Assembly (NCBI GenBank): GCA_016490735.1 | Contig: JAEMWC010000053.1 | Location: 601,501-665,500 of the forward strand | Direction of reading: 5' to 3' | DNA length: 64,000 nt | Source: Pachyseris speciosa | Lineage: Eukaryota; Cnidaria; Anthozoa; Scleractinia; Pachyseridae | Shown: one piece after another, positions 56,395 through 64,000 of the stretch | How the letters are laid out: every line of letters begins with the position of its first letter | Numbering within the stretch: position 1 is the first letter of the stretch | The notes under the pieces: generated by a model | The model's database searches: none | The model's input: the letters and a program-made list of their open reading frames with translations, nothing else | What the model was told of the DNA's origin: nothing | Made by a program: the position numbers and the translations under genes

Positions 56395-57366
56395 AAACGG
56401 CATAAAGCTTCTCATACTTAATAAAATTAATTTAAATTGTTCCACTTTGTATTGGTATTAAGTTATTTTCGATTTCTTCAGCAAGCTAACTAGCACATCG
56501 TCGGTAAAATATTTTTAAAATATGACTTATTTTTAATCAACGGATGTAAATATCTGCTTGCTATTGTTGTTTATTATAAGTCGCTCGTGCGTCACTAGGA
56601 AGCGAGTGAAATTTAATTTCAGCTCGATGTAAGTTTGGTATTTCTTAATTTGTAAACCTTTGTAGACAATATTCAACATCAATTTATATTTTAAAACGTT
56701 TCAAAGCGTTAAAAATATTGAACCCCCCTTTTTATAAATCTTTGGTAGAGGAGTTAAGCTTAATTTAATCTAATGTGCCTTGTTATGTTGCGTTGTAATT
56801 AAATGCGCTACATTGTAATTTTATCGAACTTTGAGCGGCGTTCGTGCAAAAGTGCTGCTAGATCCTAAAGATTTGAGACCATAGCCACAAAAACCAATGA
56901 CTGAATTGTCTTTGGTTAACATATCAGAGGATTTGAGGCACTACCGGTCAGCTTTTTACCTCGCTGAATTTGGATTATTTAGACTTTTGGGTAAATGAGA
57001 AAAATGTGTCTAGTTAATCGGGGCCCAATTCGCTCAAAAATGAGCAGATATTTTAAAACTTGCTCTACTTTGATATAGGAGGAATCAATATATTCAATAA
57101 TGATTAAGAAATATTCATAGCTGTGTTAACTTCTGTGTAGCGAGAAGATGAAAAGTGTAAAATTTCGAGTTCTCGCTTGTAAGTGAAATCCGACCTTCAG
57201 GTAGGATGACCGTTTTCCGTGGCTTTCTGCCGTTATATCGAATATTTCAAAAAACTAACCTTATATCCTTCTATTACTTACCTAGGCCTTCAAACTGACA
57301 AAGTATGAGCGAAATAGATTTTTCGACCGTGGCCACGATTTCTTTGAGTTTTACTGACAATCACTG
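56395..57366 (-). repeat. Right long terminal inverted repeat
   Basis: Inverse of the left arm, with scattered substitutions and small indels. Confidence 0.88.
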
Positions 57367-57589
57367 TTAATTATCTCCGATTGGAAGAAAAATGCCTACA
57401 AGCTGTTTGGTGCCCAAATTTCTCACTACCCCGGCGTTTTCAGATGATCTAGTGCTACGCAAAAAGGGATTCAAGCTATTAAAACAGACGAGGGAAAGTT
57501 TTTTCCCGGATAAAGGCTTGGAGCAAGGTCTGCTCAAGGCATTTCAGAGAATATGATTTTTAAGACTCTCCGTGGTAGAAGGAGAATGC

Positions 57590-58640
57590 GAGCAAATGTT
57601 GTTCCATCACTTTTTGCGTGTGCTCGAACCTCACCTCGCAAGCGGAAAGCGCAACCATTCGCGATAACACGGGGAAACGAGCCGGGTTCTCTTTGCAGAA
57701 ACTAGAACAACTGACAAACAATTTGATAACACAGAGAAATCTGTTGAAGAAGATGAAGGTGAAACCAATGAGAGCGGTGAAGCCATCACGAAAAGGAACG
57801 TGGCCACACAAACAGATAAAACTGAGCCGAAACTGAACAGTGTCACAGATTAAAAGCAGCAGCTGCTTGACCTGAAATCTAAAGTGGAGCGGAGGGCAAA
57901 TCAGCGCGCTGAATCCCTTCAAAAGTAAGTATCAAGTTTTACATTGGTTTTCCAAACTGGAGTACATTTCATGCTGTGTATAAAAACTTGAATCCAGGCA
58001 ACGAAGGACAACGTACTGGCTCTCTCAGCAGTCAAATATAAATGTACCAGCGTATTTGAGCGAGGAGAACGAAGAACTCAACAGAAAAAATGGTGGATCA
58101 AGATCTTTGCGACCAATTGATGAATTCTTTGTAGTTATGTGCAGACTTAGGCAAAGGTTTACTGAAGAACATTTAGCCCATCAATGTCAAGTTAAAGTGC
58201 CAACTGTTAGTGGACTTTTTATCACCTAGCTGGATAAACTTTTTGTATTTGAAACTCGGTGAGATAAAAATTTGGCCCACAAGACAGGTTATTGACAAGA
58301 ACATGCCCGAAGATTTTAAACAAAATAAAGCTCAACGCGTACGAGAGTTATAATTATTGATTTCACCGAAGGTGCCAAATGCCAAGCAGTTGCATTTAAA
58401 TGAGGATCTTTTAAGTGACTACAAACACCACACAACCACATAAGCCAATTATACACTAGCAGTATAGATAGATAGTGGTAAGAAATGGATTCCTGGATTT
58501 GCCGTTTCAAGAGAACGACTCTCTCATGGCAGACAAAGGATTTACTATACAGGCCTTACTCCCGAATGTCGGACCAAACCAGGATGAAGTGAACTTTGCC
58601 AACCTCGGTAACTACACGAGATAGAAGGTCCGGTCAAAGA
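57590..58640 (+). pseudogene. Decayed DDE_Tnp_4-type (Harbinger/THAP-linked) transposase
   Basis: Three shifted segments are in order. The first is a coiled/acidic linker (ITKRNVATQTDKTEP). The second is the helix-turn-helix LRPIDEFFVVMCRLRQRF with EEHLAHQCQVKVPTVSGLF. The third is the DDE half with IIDFTE in place of IIDxTE, then SLMADKGFTIQALLPNVG. This matches HTH_Tnp_4 plus DDE_Tnp_4 transposases seen with THAP domains in cnidarian genomes. Numerous stops and at least three shifts make it a relic. The first two catalytic acidic residues appear kept. Confidence 0.8.
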
Positions 58641-60312
58641 AAGATCGCCATGAAAGAAAGGATCGCAACAGACATGCTATGACAACATTTAGCTTGAATA
58701 TAAACAGTCCAGGATGGTTATCAAATTTGACAACCATCCGACGTCACAACATGGCGGCCGTTCCCGAAATCGAAGTTTTTCTTGCCCTGTTCGTGTTATT
58801 CGTCTTTTATTCGGTATTGCGAACCTTATGTACCAATAATTTTATTGAGAATTGGTGAAAAGGCCCTGTTCGTCAAGTGTTGGAAAGATGGCGGTAGTTA
58901 TGCAGTGATGGATGAGAAAGTTTTGCCCGAGAAGTGACAGGGTGGTTTGAATATAAACACGTATAAAAGAGGTATGTTTTTCAAGTTTGCCTTTAGGTTT
59001 AGGTTATTAAACTAATTTTGCCGCAGTCCAAAAAAATATGGAGCTAATCCTCAAACTATTTTCTTTCGATGTAACCGTTGCTTGTCCGAATGCAAACTGC
59101 AGGGGAAAATTGTATGGGGTGATCTTGATTTACGGTCTAATTCAGTTACTAACCGCCATTTTGAGTCTTCGGCGTTGGTGTTAATCTGACTGTTTATTAT
59201 TCGAGCAATGTTGAGGAATTCACTTTATCTTCCTTTCACTGTACTTTAAAATGATGGTAGCTTATATTTAAGGTTAAACTATTAAGCTTATTATTGCCTG
59301 AACAACGCCAAACTAGTTTTTGACTCGATTCTGTCGTTCCCTGTGACGATCCTTTTCCATTGCATCTACATCCACATCTACATCATCTACATCAGCTCTC
59401 TTGGTAAAACACACCGACTATAAAAACTGTAAATAAAAGTATAAATATGGATAAAATACAATAAAGTAAGACCTGCAAGAACACTAATTGAGTTCCCTTA
59501 AAGACACCTATGGTCATTTTGCAAATGCTTTCCTTTAATACTTCTGTTTCTTAGCAGGCTGGTTGTGGTCCTGTATAATCTGGGCTGTCATTAAGGGCCA
59601 GGGGCAGGGATTTGCCCCCGGAAATTCCGAGTCAGATCCCAGCATCTTTGATTGAAGAACAGTATATTGGTATTATCACAAGAGCTGGATTCCTCAGCTA
59701 CTTTTTGCACAACCCCGCCTACTTAAAAAATTACAGTGACAACCCTGACTGTCTAGGTTTAGTGCTTGCGATTGGGAATTTTGATGGAATCTGATTGACA
59801 TAAAAGGAAACTGGCAGGATCACCAGATTAGAAAGCGCCAAAGCCAAAAGTAACTTCAAGGATGAGTTTACAACAGGTTATTGTATTTAAAAAGACAACA
59901 ACTTCATAAATCCACCATAATTTTTCTGTCATGTATGAGACATTCTTATCGCATAAGAGAGTCAGCTTCAAGAGGGGAACCTCAGGTTCTGCTCTGGGTT
60001 ATAATCCATATTCTTGGAAGCCTCATACAGGAAAGTTAATGTGTTTGCAAAAGAAAAGTAGGAAGACCAAGTCAGACTACGAAAAGGAAATTTGTTGACT
60101 TGGCAAGTGGATGTGACCCAGGAAGTGGGGATGGTGTTTCCAAATAATTATGACTGATTTAATTTATGCACTAGTTAATCCAACATGATGCACTGTCCCT
60201 GTAGAATAATACATGTTATACAGTTTTACAGCAACAAGCATCATTTTTTTAAGTAATGTTAGCCTTAATTTCATTTAATATTGTGTATCACTCCATGTAA
60301 GGGTCTTGACAA
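58641..60312. other. Non-coding, microsatellite only
   Basis: No gene is convincing. An ACATCT/ACATCC run occurs at about 59,365-59,396. Confidence 0.55.
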
Positions 60313-61118
60313 AGTGCGAGCCAGCGAGCCATGCGAGCCATCCATGCGAGTCATGCATGCCATAAACAGAGATGAAATAACACAGTTATTCATTCGACAA
60401 GCAAACAATTAATCACACCACCCACAAAAACAAAAAATGTAGCCTTTTGTCAACCATCGATGCCAAACCACAAACAAATCCTCATGAAAAAATGGCATTT
60501 AATAGAACAGTATCCATTGCTGAGAAAAATCTACAAGGATCCGCTCCTCATATCGTACAAAAGAGGGCGATCCCTCAGAGATAGACTCATACTCTTTGTT
60601 TTTGTAGGGGGCCTAGCTTCCTATCTTCAAAATTTACCTTTGAGCGAGCTGTCTTAATGAAATTTTTGGCTAGCCTCTCTCTAGCAAATGTGATTTGAAG
60701 TTTTTAATTTCTCTTCCAATAATTTTTTGGGAAGTATATGTTCTGAGAAGCCTTAGAGCCTCTCCTTTAATGAACGAGCTTTTTTTTCCCAGTGGGTGAG
60801 ACAAACTGAAATGTATATATTGGAATGTCTCAGTAGGCTATGGAATCAGTATGCAAGGGAAGGACTGCGTCTTTTTCGAATCTTTTGCCTTTATAGATGC
60901 TAGTATCCAGGAAAGTTGTTTCCATTTCGAAGATTTCAGCCATAAATTTAATCACGGGGTGATGTGATTGATTGTTTTCTTGTTCAATGAATGACTGCAT
61001 TATTTCGTTTCTGTTTATAGCTTGCATGTCTCGCATGGCTCGCATGGCTCGCATGGCTCGCATGAATGGCTCACATGACTCTCATGGATGGCTCGCATGC
61101 TCGACATGGCTCGCTGGC
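60313..61118. mobile_element. Foldback with GCGAGCCAT/ATGGCTCGC arrays and Penelope pieces
   Basis: Left GCGAGCCAT repeats (60,318-60,360) face right ATGGCTCGC repeats (61,025-61,115), and the adjoining ~120 bp are also inverted. Between them a plus frame (60,460-60,657) has the Penelope ending WHLIEQYPLLRKIYKDPLLI with SYKRGRSLRD. A minus frame (60,830-61,030) has the RT block FMAEIFEMETTFLDTSIYKG. Two Penelope pieces thus lie in opposite orientation within a foldback. Confidence 0.72.
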
Positions 61119-61777
61119 TCTCATATTGTACACATTCCCACGTAATGTATTCTCGTTATCTTCTTTGTGACTGGAGCCCAGGTTTTATAAGCCTTTTTGT
61201 TTCTTGGCCTCATACCAGCCTACACTGAATTATTGTATTCAATTATGCACACATGTACGTATTTGTTTGGTTAAAAATAAACTATAAGTGAACTGAAAAA
61301 CGGAGTGCAGACCTTTGGCAAAATGCTTTATGACATTAAATAAATACAGATTAAACCCTGCACTGAACTCACATGTAATATCATTGAAATTGAGTTGTAC
61401 ATTATAAGCTATGGCCACAAGCAGTTCAGTACTTACGTAAATGCCAGTGCATATTGCTTGGACTTGCATCTAGTAAGTTTATGATATCTGCACTACACAC
61501 AGTCTAACTGATGACAAAATGTAGTGGAAATTTTAGTTACATATATTAAGTAATTAACTGATTCTCCTTCTGTAGGCATGAGAGTGGCTGTTATCCTTGA
61601 TTGGGATGAATGATCCAAAGCAAGATACTGCCATGTAAAGAAAGAAGTGTGACTTAAAGGAAGAAGTCCTTTTATGGAGAAGCAAACTTTGAACAGATGG
61701 GTAAGCTAATTTCACCTACAATCATCTCAGTTACACAAAATTGTAGTTAGTAGCTTAGCATCCATGCAGCTACATTA

Positions 61778-62103
61778 GAGAGCTTAAGCAACGACAACGG
61801 CGACGGCAACGAGAACGTCACTAAACAATAGGCTTAATTAGGAAAAACAATGACTCTGCACGTGCGTTTTACATTTTGGTACATTTCTTTGGCGTCCTCA
61901 GCAATACAACAACGTGAAATGACCAAATTTTAGGTTTTGTGGAGAACGTGAGCGTATGACGGTGAACTCTGCTTTCTTTTTCCCAAGTTCAACGCCGTTT
62001 TTGCTAATTTAGCTCCAGGATAGTTCGCCCGTATTTTTTAAGTTAAAGAAGTTGGAATAATCGCGAAAGAATTACGATTGCCGTCGTCGTTGCTTAAGCT
62101 CTC
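61778..62103. mobile_element. 326-bp MITE with TA duplication
   Basis: GAGAGCTTAAGCAACGAC and its inverse GTCGTTGCTTAAGCTCTC form the ends, flanked by TA. Subterminal GGCGACGGC/GCCGTCG. No coding capacity. Confidence 0.85.
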
Positions 62104-63063
62104 TATTATGAATGGACTACAGTGTTGATGATAGACTGACTAGACTAGGACATAACAGCAATAAAAGGCTATTTTAGGTATTTGGCCACCTGAACCCTCC
62201 TTGTGTAGCCCGCAGTAAATAAATACAGTGAATCAAAGCTTTAAATGTTGACCTGTCAAAATCAACTGGCCACATTCCAATGTAATCGTTGTTTCTCTAA
62301 GTTTTGTTATATACACCGTTTTATAAATCCGGCTTCAATATCTCCATGTAAATTACATGGTGTAATACAATGCTTTTATTGCTTAGACTTATATTTAACT
62401 CTGTTTAGCTTTCTGTACTTGTCTCATGATTAGAAATACAGCCACTTGAATTGAAATTTGCAGTGGGTTAAAATCATGAAGAACATATTTCCAGTTTCAA
62501 GTAAACAAAACAACGAGGGTACGCTTACATGAATTTACGTTCTGTATATTTTTGTCAAAACTGGAAAGTCAAGAACAACAACTGAAGAGTATACCACTAC
62601 ATGTACATCAAAAGGAGAAAAAAATTCAGGCATGGCGGTGGAGGCTTTATTCCCTGTACGGTGAAGAGTATATTTTTGAAGTGCAAAGAAGGCTCTCACC
62701 AATTATATCAGAAATAGGACAGAAAGGAGCGCTAGGAGCTGTAGTCTAGATTTTCCAACGTCTTACGTGTTTTGAGAAGCTTGAACGCGGCTTGGCGCTG
62801 CAAATACGCTACAATTTTAGCCTCGTTTACCCTCAGGGGCCAGAACCGTTTTCTACGCGCACGATTTACAAGTAGAGTAGCAGTATTACAATAACTATAC
62901 TTTGTCAATATTTGTTTTACACAGATTGTTGGACCCGTGGTAGACGAGACAAGGGCTGAAAACCTGAGAGCTTCTCAGTCGGCCAAGAAAGCACAACACA
63001 CACTGAGAGTGAATGAAAATGATTGAGATTAAGAATGATTAAGAAACCGATTAAATAAAAACG
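62104..63063. other. Non-coding, no gene seen
   Basis: Short frames only (for example 62,552-62,749, which begins LESQEQQLKSIPLHV); none is supported by a domain. Confidence 0.5.
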
Positions 63064-63265
63064 CTTTGCTATTAAACGTCCCCTGTCTACCTTTCAATGT
63101 ATGTCACGTTCACTGGAACTTATCAGTTCCCGGTATTTGAGAGACGAGCTGAAGAATACGAAGAACCGGCACCCATCAAAAAAACGCTTTGCTATTAAAC
63201 GTCCCCTGTCTACCTTAAATTGTATGTCACGTTCACTGGAACTTATCAGTTCCCGGTATTTGAGA
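63064..63265 (+). repeat. Tandem duplication, ~119-bp unit
   Basis: CGCTTTGCTATTAAACGTCC and GGAACTTATCAGTTCCCGG occur twice. The word CCCGGTATTTGAGAGACGAG recurs a third time at 63,711 after the palindrome. Confidence 0.82.
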
Positions 63266-63432
63266 TGAAAACGTAAAGCTTGTGGGATATGGCTGGAGTG
63301 ACAAGGATACTTCACAAATTAATGTGATCAAGTAAGCTGAAGCCACTCAAAAGGCACTAAGGCCACAAGGTAGCGGGCATTACGCCTTAGATCTACCAAA
63401 GCAAAGATTGAGCCCAAGCATTAGCAGCCATG

Positions 63433-63465
63433 GACAGCTGTTTCGGCCTTGTTAGGCCTCATCAG
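63433..63465 (-). ncRNA. Hammerhead ribozyme, minus strand
   Basis: Reverse complement contains CUGAUGA, a GGCC-UAACAA-GGCC stem II, GAAA and ACAGCUGUC, flanked by ACCATG and CATGGC as stem I. The core is identical to the plus-strand ribozyme in the opposite arm. Confidence 0.85.
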
Positions 63466-63532
63466 CATGGTATAGCTAATGCTCAGGCTCAATTCATTGC
63501 TTGTCTTATTGATATGTGGGTACTTGAGCCTG

Positions 63533-63600
63533 AGCATTACCTATGCCATGCTGATGAGGCCTAACAAGGCCGAAACAGCTGTCCATGGCTGCTAATGCTT
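63533..63600 (+). ncRNA. Hammerhead ribozyme, plus strand
   Basis: Stem I GCCATG (63,545-63,550) with CATGGC (63,584-63,589), extended by GCATTA/TAATGC. The core is CUGAUGA at 63,551-63,557, stem II GGCC-UAACAA-GGCC at 63,558-63,571, GAAA at 63,572-63,575, and a stem III ACAG/CUGU with no loop. Cleavage is expected after C at 63,583 in GUC. All invariant hammerhead positions are present. The loopless self-complementary stem III suits action as a dimer, as described for retrozymes and other minimal hammerheads. Confidence 0.9.
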
Positions 63601-63711
63601 GGGCTCAATCTTTGCTTTGGTAGATTTAAGGGGTAATGCGCGCTACCTTGTGGCCTTAGTGCCTTTTGAGTGGCTTCAGCTTACTTGATCACATTAATTT
63701 GTGAAGTATCC

Positions 63712-64000
63712 CGGTATTTGAGAGACGAGCCGAAGAATACGAAGAACCGGCACCTAGCATAAATGACAAACAGAAACTTCTGACGAAATAACCCACTGGA
63801 AAATAATTCTGTATGCCAGATTTAATAAAAATCCGAATCTTTTCATTTCTATTTAACAATGTAATGTACTATTACAAATTCCAGTAAACTCAGTTTATTT
63901 TGGCCTTTGGACGCCATGTTGAATTTAAAATTGTTGCGGCAGCAGCATGTCACGTGAACTGCAATCTGAGCAGCGATTGGCTATTTGTTTGTTTTGGTCT
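63712..64000. other. Non-coding right edge
   Basis: The third copy of the CCCGGTATTTGAG unit, then AT-rich sequence with no feature I can support. Confidence 0.5.

Larger units (their letters stand above)
52424..57366. mobile_element. DNA transposon with ~950-bp inverted ends and TTAA duplication
   Basis: TTAA at 52,420-52,423 and 57,367-57,370 flank ends GAGTGAATGTCAGTAAAA and, inverted, CAGTGATTGTCAGTAAAA. The arms run to about 53,395 and 56,395. TTAA duplications occur with piggyBac and Kolobok. Absence of CCC ends points to Kolobok, with low certainty. The interior is about 3 kb. Confidence 0.8.
63305..63711. mobile_element. 407-bp palindromic element carrying two hammerhead ribozymes
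   Basis: GGATACTTCACAAATTAATG and its inverse bound arms of about 190 bp, with a short asymmetric centre near 63,495-63,530. The arms share CAAAAGGCACTAAGGCCAC and the ribozyme block. The same CCCGGTATTTGAG sequence lies outside both ends (63,127 or 63,247 and 63,711), consistent with insertion into, or duplication of, that unit. Confidence 0.88.

Overview
The window looks like a cnidarian (probably stony coral or anemone) nuclear chromosome. The base composition is AT-rich. A discoidin (F5/8 type C) exon and EGF-like exons carry normal splice signals, and almost everything else is transposon relics. The species cannot be named from the sequence alone.

Region 1-11.5 kb holds most of an endogenous Polinton/Maverick-type virus-like element (adintovirus-like). 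Two gene arms diverge from a short intergenic gap at 5.32-5.37 kb. The minus-strand arm carries a zinc-ribbon protein, an adenain-like cysteine protease, a pX/pVI-like protein, a double jelly-roll major capsid protein, an AT-hook protein, a penton-like minor capsid protein and a coiled-coil protein. The plus-strand arm carries a packaging ATPase, two fibre proteins sharing an N-terminal anchor, a small protein with phospholipase-A2-like motifs and a membrane protein. A VLTF3-like zinc-ribbon protein faces back at the right end. Nearly every gene begins in a TA[A/G]TATATG-like motif that overlaps its start codon. The copy is partly decayed: in-frame stops, frameshifts and a lost start are visible. 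No polymerase or integrase lies inside the window. They may lie to the left.

Region 11.5-20.7 kb has a decayed Tc1/mariner transposase with one catalytic Asp changed to Asn, one copy of a ~1.9 kb repeat whose inverted copy lies at 38.5-40.1 kb, and a minus-strand LINE fragment.

Region 20.69-35.75 kb is a nested stack. A Ty3/Gypsy LTR retrotransposon with 189-bp LTRs and a GTTAG target duplication carries an inserted element bounded by 15-bp inverted ends (24,662-35,022). That element carries a CACTA/EnSpm-like element with a GGT duplication (27,826-35,001). The innermost element contains a tRNA-derived SINE, a near-perfect 233-bp foldback with a 9-bp duplication, and a tandemly repeated second SINE.

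Region 35.7-49 kb contains the only clear host coding sequence: one discoidin exon and seven EGF-like exon copies, of which two are intact. Region 49-52.2 kb has a rearranged Penelope-like element and a LINE piece. Region 52.4-57.4 kb is a DNA transposon with ~950-bp terminal inverted repeats and a TTAA duplication. Region 57.6-64 kb has a decayed DDE_Tnp_4-type transposase, Penelope fragments inside a foldback, MITEs and, at 63.3-63.7 kb, a palindrome carrying two complete hammerhead ribozymes on opposite strands.
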